Part shown: positions 1-14,266 of the stretch, one piece after another
Layout: each line of letters opens with the position of its first letter
Position numbering within the stretch: the first letter of the stretch is position 1
Assembly (NCBI GenBank): GCA_964017155.1
Contig: OZ024856.1
Span: 39,766,498 to 39,830,497 of the forward strand
Length of the DNA stretch: 64,000 bases
Direction: 5' to 3'
Source: Oasisia sp. SBJ-2009
Taxonomy: Eukaryota; Annelida; Polychaeta; Sabellida; Siboglinidae
Notes under the pieces: model-generated
What the model saw: the letters and a program-made list of their open reading frames with translations, nothing else
The model's database searches: none
What the model was told of the DNA's origin: nothing
Program-made: the position numbers and the translations under genes

Positions 1-47
1 AACGAGAACGAGAACGAGAACGAGAACGAGAACGAGAACGAGAGAGA
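1..47. repeat. (AACGAG)n microsatellite, truncated by window edge
   Basis: The window opens inside a pure AACGAG hexamer array that degenerates into GAGAGAG. The left end is outside the window, so its full length is unknown. Confidence 0.95.
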
Positions 48-2325
48 GGAACAGTTTTCAAATACTGCCATTACAACATTTCTCACCGGGTGCTTCACTG
101 TTCTTCAAATGTTTCATTCTACTCAATTTGTGTAGACAGTAAAGAATTTTCTAATTTAAATATCCCGTGAAATTGAAAAATAAAAGAGGTTTTGGTATTC
201 TAACATAAAGAAACTCTTTAACTGGTTGCGAATTAATTGACCAGTTCAAACAGTTGTACAGCCTCTTTTAAAAAGGGTAACATTTATTATATGAAAAGTA
301 ATAACTTAGACATTTATTTCCAGGTCTGGACAAAGTTGCTGCAATTGTTTCCTCAGTTATTCTCTTGATGCAGTGTACGATGCATAAAGCTCTCACGAAT
401 TCTCTCCACACGCCAAGCATTCTTTTGCGGCGTCTTTGTTGCTGAGCTCCAGACAAATCAAACAGATTAGTGGGGCCACTAAGCTTGATTTATGAGGATG
501 TTAACGCATAAGAAATCATAATTATTAGAAATTCGATGAAAATAATTATCAGCGCGCTACTAACATTCAGTCTATGCGTGTCTACTAATACTGGATTTGT
601 GGCAAACTGTTTTCGTACTACCATCGAAATGTGATTATTCTTTGCATCGAAACACGCTTTCCATAAAATAAACGTACATCTCACATTTTCGAATGGAAAT
701 AACACGGTTTAGCAAACTGTACTGTAGGATAAGTACATGCTACGTCCCAACTAAGTCAATCACGCGATGAGACCCCTACGTCCCTGGACTAGATGTAATA
801 CTCACGCAAGACAGACTCGAAGATTCAAAGAATCTGATTTGCATTTGCTTAAACGAATTGGAGAGGGGATTTTTTTAAGATGGGACGTCGTGTAAACATG
901 GAAAGGTACGTATGAATTGAAGAAGTCCGCATTCACACGGAATTGAGAGCGTGAGATAATGGTGCTGTTAGCACTTCCGCCTGCCAGGCCGATGCTCTGC
1001 ATTCTAACCATGGACTGTTTGGTGGATACCCCGTACTCTCAACATCCGGGACATTCCTCGTGACCCGGATGTCATATCAATGAAGGTCCAGTCTTAATTT
1101 GGGACATAAAAGATCCACTGAGGACCATAAGTACCCTGCAGTCACAACCCTCAGTGCCAACGTAAAGTGGTCGGTTTAGTGACGTACTGAAAAAGGCTGA
1201 CAAGTTGAATGATATTTCGTCGCCTCCATTGTAACCATAGATTATACAGACATGTCAGTTAAAGGAAGTCTTTGGGGCATGAAAGGGGTTCTTCCGGGTC
1301 CCTGATTATAATGAAAGTCATGGTAATGTAAATGATTTTATTTAATATAACTAGTTCATGTAACCATGTGCCTTCATTGTACTAGAATTATGTGTTATCA
1401 TCACTAATGGCCCTGGTAAAATATCGAACAAGAAACCCTTTCATGTCCCAAATAACTCCGCGCAAGCAGAGTTTCAAGTTTGGTCTCAATCCGCTTATGT
1501 TATCTGTATAATGCGTGGTTATTCGTGATTAATAAACATAATTATAATGAAATAAAGACATAAAATTACATGAAATAATTATATGAACAGGATTGCGTAA
1601 ATTACAACAAGTCTAAAGTTCTCAAAGGATCCCATTTAATTATAGTTTAACGCACAAAAGTATATTTTTGGGTCCCAAAGAATCCATTTAATAGAATGTT
1701 ACAGAGCGCTGGAAATAGCTAGACATCATAGGATCTTCTCCTGTTGTTTCTCTATTAGTGTCATCGTCTCTACTGCATTCGTGTATGCCAGGGAAATACA
1801 CGAGCTAAGCACATTTCCGTTATGTTTACGTGATATGCGTCTAAATTCAATCACTCGTTCGACTTTCCTCCAAGCGTGTTTGCCCCCGCTCATTGTAACC
1901 AAAGCAATCAATCTGGTCGATTTTGCACGGGATAAATGCCACTTCCTATCGTGAATTTATAAATTGTAATAAGCAAAGTTACATGTTGTAAAGGTTACTG
2001 GTTGAACGCCAACGCCACAACATTTATGCTAAGGTAGGATTGCTTAATTGTTTTTCATCAGAGTGACTACATGTTGGCATTTATCATGGTCTTTGTCAGT
2101 AGGTTTGGCAGACGTACCGTGAGAAATGTGGTGGTCGGCTACAGGCAAATATTATGTAAGTGATTTTGGTTCGTGTCTCTTTAATAATGAGTCATTCCTC
2201 TCTCACTTTCTAACTTTGATGCCTTCTGTGAATGGTTTTGCTGAAAACTGCCAGCTACATTGGTCAGTGAACTTGATTGACATGTCGGTATTCATTTTAA
2301 GCGAGTTGGGTTTGAAATACACACA
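48..2325. other. Non-coding stretch, no gene recognised
   Basis: AT-rich DNA with only short shadow reading frames. A minus-strand frame at about 268-456 has an arginine-rich start and could be a stray exon, but I recognise no family and no convincing splice pair. I see no tRNA, transposon end or tandem array here. Confidence 0.6.
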
Positions 2326-2327
2326 TA

Positions 2328-2563
<236 letters not shown>

Positions 2564-2944
2564 TAACGGCGTAGTTTCTGAGATTGGAATGTCATCTAGC
2601 CGACCTGGTGATATAACCAGACAGCGGATAACGAGATATCTTGTCATGTTGACATGTTGTTGACTCTCCACACTACTATCTTCTTTGTCATCACGTCCTC
2701 CCTAATCGCGTCCCCGAGGTAACTCATAATCCGCATCGTTCCAGATAATTAAGTTACCTTTCTGCATCATTATGGCGTAATCCACTGTCAAAGATCTTGA
2801 GACTGTGTCTGTCTGTAGGCTGCGTATAATGCGCCAACGTCGGGAGACATCTAGTCCGCGAGATTCTCCTGATTTAAAGTGTGGGTGTCAGCTGCGTACT
2901 TTCAATTTGTCATTTAATATTACGTTCTATGACTTCAGCTACAC

Positions 2945-3285
2945 TACCCTTGAGCCACAGCGCTCTACAGTAGAGAGCAGTGGCTCAGGGGTAGGACTTC
3001 GGACTCTCGACTAAGAGGACCCGGGTTCGAATCATGTGGAGAAGTTTGTTCACTCTGCATTGCTCCAAGTTCATTCAGCTGTATAAATGAGTACCTAGCC
3101 ATAGACATTAGTGGAGACGTGTACGAGCAGCCATCGCGCACTAATTGTAGCGTATGGCTGGATGCTTCCTAGAGAAGTTGAGATGGTGTTTGATTGAACA
3201 GGTCTGTCAGGGAAGTAGAGTGTTGAGCAATCCTGAGGATTATCCTGAGGATTGGATACTGCACTATATAAGAACTTAACAGCAT
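2945..3285 (+). mobile_element. tRNA-headed SINE, full-length copy
   Basis: The head at about 2970-3030 carries a box A-like segment (GTGGCTCAGGGGTAG) and a box B (GGGTTCGAATC), as expected of a tRNA-derived pol III promoter. The body has a stretch on ageing copies shared with 20131-20320, 30791-31113 and 42575-42826 (CATTCAGCTG, GAGTACC), and the tail ends near 'CACTATATAAGAACTT'. A short inverted head fragment (about 2945-2968, 'GAGCCACAGCGCTCTACA') abuts it, so the two heads form a small palindrome, perhaps two nested insertions. Confidence 0.8.
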
Positions 3286-5526
3286 TTTACAGCACGCATC
3301 TTAACGGTGTACTGCTTGCCAATTTATGCTTATTTTCTGTGTTAAGCTCAGGACAGTGTTCATAATTTAAAAGATTCCGTCTGCAACACATTCAAATGGT
3401 AAACATTACATCCAGTTTCAAAATATTCAAAAGTGGCTGAATGCTAGCCAGGGATATTAAAATAGTGTTTGAATGAACATGTTTTTACATGTCATTACTT
3501 CTGCCACTGCGATGCCACTCGTGTAAATGGATCGGTTCTGCATATTTGCAAACAGTAAACGGACGTCAGGAGGTACATGTGAAATAGATATATCAATAAA
3601 TGCGCCATTATATTAGGTAGCCTACGCTTTAAGCTATTGAAATTAATAGCGTAAATTGTGATATAATTAAGACGTATGAACTACAGTTTGGATTTATGCT
3701 TCATGGAAGCTCATGCACGTCACATGTTAAGTATCTTTGCGCAGTGAGACTATTTCTTTTGATGATTACAATATGTATGCACTCATACCCGCTGTGAATG
3801 ATTGAGGGGGAGGACAAATAATATAAATACATGTGATACCGCAAATCATACTGTATTAATAGACTTGTTTACTGACAGTTGTATAAAGCCCACGGTATAA
3901 AGGAGTTACGGAATCTATTCGCTCTAGTAATTGGTAACGGGTACACATTTTCCCATCTAATATTATATTATGTATATATGTCTTTTGTCAGGCAGCAGAT
4001 AATTCAATCTATGTGTGCCGACTTTAATTTTATCAAAATATTTTTGACAAATGGTGTCCCGTCTTACATTCAACGTATCCAGGTTAACACATTTAAGTAT
4101 CTCCGCGTAAACGCATTCACGAAAAATACATTTTTATGCCCCTTTTGTATAACTTCAATGATTACTTGGCGGCACAAGATGACAAGGTGATACACAAATA
4201 CATTACATATTGAATCAAAACTTCTGACGCATATCCAACACAATTGTCACGCTTAAAGGAAATTAAACACCTTATCATTCAATTAATGTTGTATTATATC
4301 CTGCTATATATATATTTCCATGTCAACCAAGTAAAAAAAAAAATTGAAATATAAATGCCACAGTTATGCAACATAACTCGTCTTTTTCGAATATCAATAT
4401 TTTGCCGCGCTTTCGATATGCCGAGATGTGATGTCACAGTTTTCAGCTCGAATCAAGCATAATATAGCTTTCCATGTATGTAGAGAACATGTACAAGGTT
4501 GGTTTTTGTGTTGAAACGAGCATCAGACTGAGCTATTGTGCGATATTCCGATGTAATACAAACACTAGTTACCATAGAAGAACATACAATTATCTTAAAA
4601 GTTCCACGGGAATCCAATTTTGTTATAAACATTAACCCAAACAAGCGTTATGTCTTCGGCACTTTCGTTGAATGTCACAGACTTTCGTCACATTTTCAGA
4701 GTAATTAAATATCACATATAGCCCACATGAGGTAATGTACGCTATGCAATAAACACACATATACACATATAGCAAACATATACTGTATTCAGCTCCAGAA
4801 AGAAAGAAACGTTGTATAAGTGCTAAGATCCCGGTAGCTCAAACGCTTAGCGTGGTGGATTGGTAACTGCAGCATCTTTTTGACACCAGTTCGAACCTTG
4901 CACAATTGGATTCATGTGAAACCGTAAGCTAATTATTTGTTGCTCTGATCTGATCAACTCATCGTAATGCTCCTTCCAACCCAAAACCTAACCTTGTAGA
5001 CATGCTCAGATACATGGACAGGTCTACTCATGATACGAGCTATGTCAATGACGACGTCACGATACCACGTGATCACATACCTCCTTAAATCTCATATTTC
5101 CGCTGGAATCTAATTAGTAACACTTTCATATGTTGTTATGCTTTCATAAATAGTTTTAGTAATATACATTAATGAATTTGTTATCAACCCTAATGTTCTT
5201 ATTGTACTATTCAGTCGCTTTGGCTGCCAGTGAAGTGAATAAACTTAAACTTTATAATCGCTACACATACTAGTTTAAAATCGAATTTATGCTACACATT
5301 TGTTTGTATTTTTAAATGTAGTCATATGTTATATATAATGTTACATTTTATGTACACATGGAACATGGATTTTAGTTAATGCGTTGTCTTTCTTTCCTTT
5401 AAGACGGGAGTCGGTGGTAGTTTGAACGAACTCAGTACGTACATATTCAATTGGTCTCAGCTTGCGTAATAAATGAGCTGACATGATATAAATGATTTCT
5501 AAAAGCCCAGCGTTTTCTTTATGTAC
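3286..5526. other. Non-coding stretch; possible tRNA-like relic at 4826-4905
   Basis: No gene recognised. At about 4826-4905 the sequence 'GGTAGCTCAAACGCTTAGCGT' followed about 40 bases later by 'AGTTCGAACCTTG' resembles box A and box B of a tRNA or a second tRNA-derived SINE. I could not fold a full cloverleaf, so it is not called as a tRNA gene. Confidence 0.45.
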
Positions 5527-6345
<819 letters not shown>

Positions 6346-7260
6346 ATACATTTTGCTCGGATGGCCTCCTCCAATACAATATGTAATGTTGCTGTGCGTT
6401 CCGAGAATTTATTTTCGGACACTTCACCTCGTTAACTATGCTGCTTGAGGGAAGAGAAAAGCTGATTGGTAACGAGTACGAAACAATTGATGTTTCAATA
6501 TAAAACTGCTACCTTTCAAATGTCAAGCCAATAACAACGATCACATCGCCAATTCAACAGATAATTTTGAGACGAAAACGCTGTGCGCATTCACAATGGT
6601 GACCGTGTGCCTGTCGATGCGTTAAACAATCTACAGACTGCCTTCAGTGATCAATTTACCGATTTCGACGTTTCTTTTTTAAGTTCATTTGTTGCTCAGC
6701 CTGACATTGTGGAAGTTGTAGAAACCATCTCAAGATGGCAAAGCTATTTTTACATAATAATCTCCAATACCGGAAACAATCATAACAATTTGAAAGATTA
6801 CTGTCCCACAGTCTTGCGTAAGCGATACTAGTGCTCATTTTGTTGTATTGCTCGAGACACCGCGAGCTCGTGGGAGGCACTTTAGTTTAGTGATATCGGA
6901 ATTATCAACGATGAGACACACCGAGAAAATATTCGATATAGTTTGAAGGTTGTTTTTTGACATTCGATATCTCCGCTCCCTCCAACCAATGGTTGGCCTG
7001 GTTTGTTGTAAAGCAGGCAACGTCGACGTTTTCCAGTCATTGATTTGACGTAACGTTTATCATAACTATAATTTTTTGCTTTTGTTGGCTGTCAGAGTGG
7101 CACAGAGCACACTCTTAACTCTCATCTCCGAAAGATCGTTCACGTCTTACTTAGCTTTAATCCACGGAGTGGTAACTGGATCACATTAGGCCAACGTAAA
7201 TAAAAGTCTGCGGAACGCTGTTTACAGACAAACTAAGCATTACAGCCTGATTTAACGGTT
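6346..7260. other. Non-coding stretch, nothing recognised
   Basis: Unique AT-rich DNA. Short frames on both strands have no recognisable domain and no shared splice structure. Confidence 0.6.
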
Positions 7261-8412
7261 TGTGCGTGTGCGTGTGCGTGTGCGTGTGCGTGTGCGTGTG
7301 CGTGTGCGTGTGCGTGTGCGTGTGCGTGTGCGTGTGCGTGTGCGTGTGCGTGTGCGTGTGCGTGTGCGTGTGCGTGTGCGTGTGCGTGTGCGTGTGCGTG
7401 TGCGTGTGCGTGTGCGTGTGCGTGTGCGTGTGCGTGTGCGTGTGCGTGTGCGTGTGCGTGTGCGTGTGCGTGTGCGTGTGCGTGTGCGTGTGCGTGTGCG
7501 TGTGCGTGTGCGTGTGCGTGTGCGTGCGCGTGCGCGTGCGCGTGCGCGTGCGCGTGCGCGTGCGCGTGCGCGTGCGCGTGCGCGTGCGCGTGCGCGTGCG
7601 CGTGCGCGTGCGCGTGCGCGTGCGCGTGCGCGTGCGCGTGCGCGTGCGCGTGCGCGTGCGCGTGCGCGTGCGCGTGCGCGTGCGCGTGCGCGTGCGCGTG
7701 CGCGTGCGCGTGCGCGTGCGCGTGCGCGTGCGCGTGCGCGTGCGCGTGCGCGTGCGCGTGCGCGTGCGCGTGCGCGTGCGCGTGCGCGTGCGCGTGCGCG
7801 TGCGCGTGCGCGTGCGCGTGCGCGTGCGCGTGCGTGTGCGTGTGCGTGTGCGTGTGCGTGTGCGTGTGCGTGTGCGTGTGCGTGTGCGTGTGCGTGTGCG
7901 TGTGCGTGTGCGTGTGCGTGTGCGTGTGCGTGTGCGAGTGCGTGTGCGTGTGCGTGTGCGTGTGCGTGTGCGTGTGCGTGTGCGTGTGCGTGTGCGTGTG
8001 CGTGTGCGTGTGCGTGTGCGTGTGCGTGTGCGTGTGCGTGTGCGTGTGCGTGTGCGTGTGCGTGTGCGTGTGCGTGTGCGTGTGCGTGTGCGTGTGCGTG
8101 TGCGTGTGCGTGTGCGTGTGCGTGTGCGTGTGCGTGTGCGTGTGCGTGTGCGTGTGCGTGTGCGTGTGCGTGTGCGTGTGCGTGTGCGTGTGCGTGTGCG
8201 TGTGCGTGTGCGTGTGCGTGTGCGTGTGCGTGTGCGTGTGCGTGTGCGTGTGCGTGTGCGTGTGCGTGGGCGTGGGCGTGGGCGTGGGCGTGTGCGTGGG
8301 CGTGGGCGTGGGCGTGGGCGTGTGCGTGTGCGTGTGCGTGTGCGTGTGCGTGTGCGTGTGCGTGCGCGTGCGCGTGCGCGTGCGCGTGCGCGTGCGCGTG
8401 CGCGTGTGCGCA
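7261..8412. repeat. Giant (TGTGCG)n hexamer array with TGCGCG and TGGGCG blocks
   Basis: About 1.15 kb of nearly pure hexamer. TGTGCG runs to about 7524, then a homogeneous TGCGCG block to about 7830, then TGTGCG again with one GAGTGCG variant, then a TGGGCG-rich block (8266-8322), then TGTGCG and TGCGCG. Apart from the TGGGCG units and the GAG variant it is strictly alternating purine-pyrimidine. All six frames are open but give only Cys-Val, Val-Arg, Ala-Cys or Thr-His repeats, so it is not coding. The same hexamer recurs in inverted orientation at 22287-23138. Confidence 0.97.
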
Positions 8413-8446
8413 CACACACACACCACACACACACATACACACACAC

Positions 8447-8478
<32 letters not shown>

Positions 8479-8485
8479 TTATATA

Positions 8486-8558
<73 letters not shown>
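8413..8558. repeat. (CA)n/(TA)n tail of the hexamer array
   Basis: A short CACA stretch followed by about 110 bp of TA with TTTA interruptions, continuous with the hexamer array on its left. Confidence 0.95.
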
Positions 8559-8561
<3 letters not shown>

Positions 8562-10726
8562 CCTCTAGACAACCTAATTTTATGTTATGTAATGCTTCAT
8601 CAAGTGGTTGTGCTGTGTCGTGCTTCCACCCAGAAACTCGTTGCTGTATATATACTGCGTTCTAAAAAGCTACACCTGTAAAGTGGCGTGAGAAATTCCC
8701 GCGGCTGTTGTCCCGCACTCGATATAAGCACACAGCAAGTGGGACACGCTATGAATATCATCAAATGCCAGCAGCTACGGGGAGTCTAGATGATAACGAA
8801 GCCGGCTTTCTGTACCGCGCTGCGCACGATCGATAAAAATCATTTACGACGCGTGTGAAGGCGGAGCGTGTCGGCGAGCGGAGTATCAGGTTTGGCTGCA
8901 TATAGTGCGGTATTGCCACACTTTTGCCGACATCGCTATCGATATCTGTTTGTCTCCGCCATCATTCCAAGAAACCAGAAGATGATACTGCGACAACAGC
9001 GCGGCACAAGACCGTCTTGTCGCTGCGCAATGACACGTAATACGTGATTTGTCTCGACCCGATTCCAAAAGGATGCAAGTGTCGAAGGGCGACTGGAGAG
9101 ACGCTCGGATTAATCTGTAATAGTGATATTACAATGTTAAGTTAGTCTTCGGGACGAATGCATGCAACACAGCGATCGCACCTAATTGACAAAACACGAT
9201 CCAACTGTGTTGAAAGCAAGACCAGTGTTCAGTAGTGTTTATTGTTAGAGTAACGTGAGCCGTGATTCTTCTCCGTAAAATACAAAAAAGGTTATGTTAT
9301 TCCGATGTTATATAATTGTCATTTAAGCCAGTTATTTATATTTTAGAGTGTCCCCTATCATCCTCGCCAGTATTTTAATGCATTTTTCGACATAAGTAGA
9401 CAATTATGTTGACTTCAGGATGCCATAAGATGTAATGATGCAAAAGCTACATTTATCGTGACCAGTGTCGTTCCATGCATCGTTTCAAAGGTTGAATTAA
9501 TCTAGACAATGTTTATATTTAGCTCCCCCATGCCTGCGTGCATGTGCGTGCATGTGCGTGCATGTGCGTGGAATGATTGCGTTAGTGTACACAACGTACA
9601 ACAAATATACCATTTCTCATCGCAACGTATACCCTAACTGTCTGTCTTCCTGTTTCTGGTAATGCCAGTTCAACGTTGCTAGTGGTCTTGTACATGCTCG
9701 TAACATATGTCGTCACATCGAGCTGGGAATTGTCTGTGTGCATGAAATTAAAATGATAATGAACATGCATTTAAATGTTTAAAAACAAATAATAACAGTT
9801 GAACGATACCAGTGTACAACACTGTGTGCTAAGGAGACCAGACGCCTTCAGTTTCGGCGTCTTCGCGTTTTTCCGCATCGTCGGTGTCGCTGCGAGTTCC
9901 ACTTTGTAACTGGGAAGTGCGTCATCTCGGAGAGGGCAGAAGTCCTGTGCGGCGTGTGGCGGAGATTGTGCGGCGGAGGTGATAAGAGATTCTGCGAGAT
10001 ATATTTGTGTAAGAAAGTCTCTGTGACTCTTGTACTATGGTATATATTAAAAGAAAATTGCATATTCGGTTACGACTATTCATGTCCTAGCACCTCGACC
10101 CAACTGCTGCTGGTGTAGTGGCAACAGCAAATGCATTACGCTTTGCCGCTCTGGAGGAACTTAATCCAGTAACCATTCGAAAGGTTAGCGTTGTAAATCA
10201 AGATCCAGGATAATTAAGGTGAGAGATATGATATTAAACTTTCTTAGAACAGCAAGCTCTTACCAGGTAATGAACGGTCGGAATATTCGGCCGACGAAAG
10301 TCGGCTCCGATTAGCGCAGACTAATCATCATTCAAATCGACAACGCTCGTTATGCCATGACAACTGATTAATGTTAGTAGTGGAGGGGCCAGTCATCAGT
10401 AAACTTTCTTTTGTGCGAAATCCATTGGTGACATTAATGTGGAATAATTAATTTAACAAATTGCATTTCGGGATGCCTCAACATAGGTTAATCAAGTAAT
10501 GCGTATTTTACTTCAATAGTCAACTGGATATGTCTTTTACGATTTTTGTAAAACATGTAGCTCTGGATAGATGTAGTTCCGTTGTATCTCCGCCAGTTGC
10601 CCTTTTTCTAGCAGAGTGAACGGAAACACATATGCTCACCATCTGCTAAACATCTAACGCCTGGCTCCAGTGCTCCACATCCCGGGACATCGTCTTGCTT
10701 GGAGGGCTAAACACGACGGGATGATG
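8559..10726. other. Non-coding stretch, nothing recognised
   Basis: No gene, array or transposon end found beyond a short GTGCATGTGC repeat at about 9535-9570. Confidence 0.55.
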
Positions 10727-10730
10727 TTAA

Positions 10731-11267
10731 AGGGATACTCCAATCAGTGAGAGATTCACACTATTTACTTACATCTGTACAATATATTGATTGTCCATAG
10801 TAAGTGTGCAAAAAGATCTTTAATAAACAATTAATTATAGTATTATTGTATCAGAAACACTCCATGTTGGATTCAGGGCTCAGCCATCTTGAGACTTATA
10901 CGCCAGTGACATAAACCGCTTACGTCACTGGCGCATGCACGTTCGTACATCCTATGTCTGTCCAATGGTATTTGATGTATCCAGTACGTCGCAGATTTCC
11001 TACGTCACTATCACAATTACTAGCGAAGATTCCGCCAATCCTTGCCTTTTTCAACAATGCTCCCGTGACGTAAACGATTTGGCTTACGTCACTGGCGCAT
11101 AAGTATCAAGATGGCAGCGCCCTGAATCTAAGATAGCATGTTTTTGATACCATTAAACTACAACTAATTGTTTATTAACGAACTTTGTGCACAGTTACTA
11201 GCCACAACCAATATAGTATACACACGTAAATTAACATTGTGAACCTCTCACTGACTGGAGTATCCCT
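10731..11267. mobile_element. MITE with long terminal inverted repeats and TTAA target duplication
   Basis: The left end AGGGATACTCC and right end GGAGTATCCCT are inverted copies, and the similarity continues inwards for roughly 200 bp with scattered mismatches (shared blocks include GTGAGAG, AATAAACAATTA and GATTCAGGGC). TTAA lies directly outside both ends (10727-10730 and 11268-11271). A TTAA duplication is the hallmark of the piggyBac superfamily. There is no transposase frame, so this is a non-autonomous foldback copy. The middle holds further inverted pieces (TTACGTCACTGGCGCAT). Confidence 0.85.
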
Positions 11268-11587
11268 TTAAGACCTCGACACTGGGCGGGTGTTTTTCCT
11301 GTTGAAGCCAATATTACGGCCAGGGCTGAAGGGATCCGACAGAACTCCGCGGTCATGTGTTCGAAATCACGGTGTACCCTAAGGCGTAGCTGAGCATATG
11401 ATCTCATCTGTTGAAAAGATGGGTAAAGAAACTCAACAAAACTTTCGGCAGACTTGTTAAACGTGCGTGGAACATATTGTTCGTAACCTTGTTCGTCACC
11501 TATATCCAAACCATCCATAAACATGGCGAACCATGTCCGTGCACCTGCCAACAACGTACATGCACCTGCACAACATTAGTCGTACCA

Positions 11588-12085
11588 GGCGTTACCTCAC
11601 CACAGATGCGACGACATGATTAGTCGACGCCTTTGTCATGTCCACATTGGATTACGGGCATGCGCTGCTTGCTAGACTGCCACGGGAGTATATGAATAAA
11701 CTGCAACACATGGCAGCAAGAATGTACCTTCACACCTCGTCGTGATCACTTAGCCCCAACTCTGACAGAACTACACTGGCTACCTATGGAATGTCGAATT
11801 GAATTCAGAATTCTCATGCATGTGTATTGATGTCTGAAGGGCACTGCTCCATTTTATCTGGAGAACATGCTGACGAGACAATGCTCTACATGGTGTACAC
11901 GTTCGTCCCAACAATATCTGACATAAGTGACGCGAGCAAAGCTTGTTAGTTATGGTGATCGTTCATTCAACGTGATTGGTCCTCGACTAAGGAATTCGCT
12001 GCCGAATCATATAAAGTGTTGTGGAACCCTATCAATGTTAAAACAGACTGTAAAGCAGAGCAGAATACTGCTAAAAAAAATCTTT
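11588..12085 (+). mobile_element. Degenerate non-LTR retrotransposon remnant, C-terminal RT region
   Basis: Reading across frameshifts and stops, 11588-12085 shows segments typical of the C-terminal half of CR1/jockey-type ORF2: 'RYLTTDAT', 'LDYGHALLARLP', 'KLQHMAARM', then after a frame change 'ELHWLP', 'CRIEFRILMHV', 'LKGTAPFYLENML' and 'PRLRNSLPNHIK'. In-frame stops and shifts make it a dead copy. It is a different family from 5527-6192. Confidence 0.7.
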
Positions 12086-12204
12086 CTTTGAGCCTGTTCT
12101 CCTCCAAACATACTTTATTTATTTACGCGTTATTTTTATGAAGTGATTTAAGTTATTTGACTGTTTTTATAACTATTATGTCAGATTTTTGTTTTATAGT
12201 ATAA

Positions 12205-12248
12205 TGTGTGTGTGTGCGTGTGTGTGTGTGTGTATAATATATTTAAAA

Positions 12249-12339
<91 letters not shown>

Positions 12340-12372
12340 TACATATATACATATATACATATATACATACAT
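12205..12372. repeat. (TG)n, poly-A and (TA)n compound microsatellite
   Basis: A short TG run, a 13-base A run and about 110 bp of TA/TACATA lie just downstream of the LINE remnant and may have grown from its tail. Confidence 0.93.
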
Positions 12373-12868
12373 GTGTCACATGCATATTGAACTGTCACAC
12401 CGACGTAGTTGGTTTCTGGCTGCTAGTACAGTCGTACAGCAAGACTAGCAATCGTTCCAGTGGACACCAATTTCTACGGTCTCCGGGGCAATAGCCGAAG
12501 CACAGAAAGCTGGTGTGACTTCGTCAGAGGCACTCCTGTTCCATGCAGTCCATTTGCCCCTGCCTCTAAAATATGACAGCGTGTCACAACCAGTTAAGGC
12601 ATGATACATTGCAAAGTAACACAATTGTCCGGACCCAGTGCGTTGGCCATCTTGCGGGCCGATAAATATCGGAAGTTCTTCCGAGTACCAAACGTAATGT
12701 TATTGATAGTTTAGTAATCTACCACCTCTGCGTCATATTTTCAATAAGCAGGGCAGTGAAGCACGTCCGGTTTGCCACCTGACACAGAACGCATTTGTCG
12801 TCAAACATTGTACATTGGATGTCACAGAGCCAGGCTGGTCCGCCATTTTATATACTATGACCATTCAG
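12373..12868. other. Non-coding stretch, nothing recognised
   Basis: Unique sequence between two TA arrays. No supported gene. Confidence 0.55.
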
Positions 12869-12871
12869 ATA

Positions 12872-12925
<54 letters not shown>

Positions 12926-12958
12926 TATATACATATATATATATACATATATATATAC

Positions 12959-13041
<83 letters not shown>

Positions 13042-13053
13042 TATATATATATG
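12869..13053. repeat. (TA)n microsatellite
   Basis: About 185 bp of TA with TACATATA interruptions. Confidence 0.96.
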
Positions 13054-13263
13054 CTAGGTTGAATGTTTAGGTTGCTAGTCATATATAGCGCTTTGAACTT
13101 ATGTTCGCCACACGGACATCCTCGAACAATTCCACCTTCGACGTCTCCTCACCATCCTCCGAAGTGGAGTGAATTTTTCACCCACATCAAAGCGTGTTGA
13201 GTCTACCGACCACCAGCGTTGAGACTTCAAGTGTGGAAGTAAACCGTTTGCAAATGAGGAAGT

Positions 13264-14266
13264 ATGGATGCCCAGAGAAGTTCACATGCCGGAATGATGG
13301 CGAATGTTAGTGTTGGAGGGGAAGTCTCGGAATGGTTCAGTGTCACAAACGGGGTCAAGCAAGGTTGTGTACTGGCCCCACGTTCTTCTTCATCTTTCTA
13401 TCAGCAATGCTCGTCGAGACGTCCGAGACATGGGGGATGGCATCTACATACAGTCCAGACAGAGCGCTGACCTATTCAACGTCTCACACTTCGGAGCGAA
13501 GACCAAGACTACTCGGATACCGATGAGAGAGCTGGTATTCGCGGATGACAGTGCACTGGTTGCCCACTCTACTGAAGAGATGCAGAAAATAGTGGATACT
13601 TTCTCCGATGCGTCAAAGAAGTTCGGCCTGAAGATTAACATCAAGAAGACCGAGGTGCTGTACCAATCCAACTCTACAAGAACCCGAGAGGAGGATATCA
13701 TGGTTGATGGAACTTTATCAAGTAATGGATGCATTGACGATGAAATACAGAGGAGGATGGCCAAGGCTAGTGCATCTTTCGGCCGACTACGCCAGAGACT
13801 CTAGAACAACCACCATGTGTCCATGCGGGTTAAAGATATACCGTGCAATCGTGCTGTCCACCCTCCTATACGGAGCCGAGGCATGGACAGTGTACAGACG
13901 ACAAGTGAAAAAGCTGCATGCCTTCATGATGCGACATCTGCGTTCGATCATGAGAATAATCTGGATGGACAAAGTGACAAACAAGGACATACTCGAACGG
14001 ACAGGGCTGCCATCTATGGAAGATCTTCTGATCAGAAAGAATCTCCGGTGGACTGGACACCTCATGAGGATGTCACCAGACAGGATACCAAAGCAGATTC
14101 TCTCAACTGTCTTCTGATCACAGAAAGAGAGGGCGTCCTCGTCTCCGGTTCAAGGATACCATCAAGAGAAACCTGAAGATGAGAGAAATACAGACCGACT
14201 CATGGACGTCACTCTCACAGTCAAGTGATGGAAGCAGTCTTTGTCGCATCGCGACCGACAGCATGA
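13264..14266 (+). mobile_element. Longer, frameshifted copy of the 5527-6192 LINE family with RT core
   Basis: This copy extends further 5' than the one at 5527. It shows the RT palm segments 'NGVKQGCVLAP' (about 13350) and 'FADDSALVAHS' (about 13540, the FADD form of the YADD catalytic motif), then 'KFGLKINIKKTEVL', 'LLYGAEAW' and 'LRWTGHLMRM'. Frame breaks occur near 13380, 13705, 13800, 13835 and 14100. Compared with the 5527 copy it has lost about 40 bases near 13713 and about 25 bases near 14220. The 3' end 'CGACCGACAGCATGATGATGATG' matches the other copy up to the tail, so the family seems to end in a short ATG/GAT-type tail. It is inactive. Confidence 0.88.

Noticed and set aside
2970..3030. 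tRNA gene
   Set aside because: Box A and box B are present, but the same head continues into a shared 300-bp body at four loci, so it is a SINE head.
7181..8665. Six overlapping 240-470 codon open frames
   Set aside because: They arise because the hexamer array has no stop in any frame. Composition is dipeptide repeats with no splice context or conserved domain.
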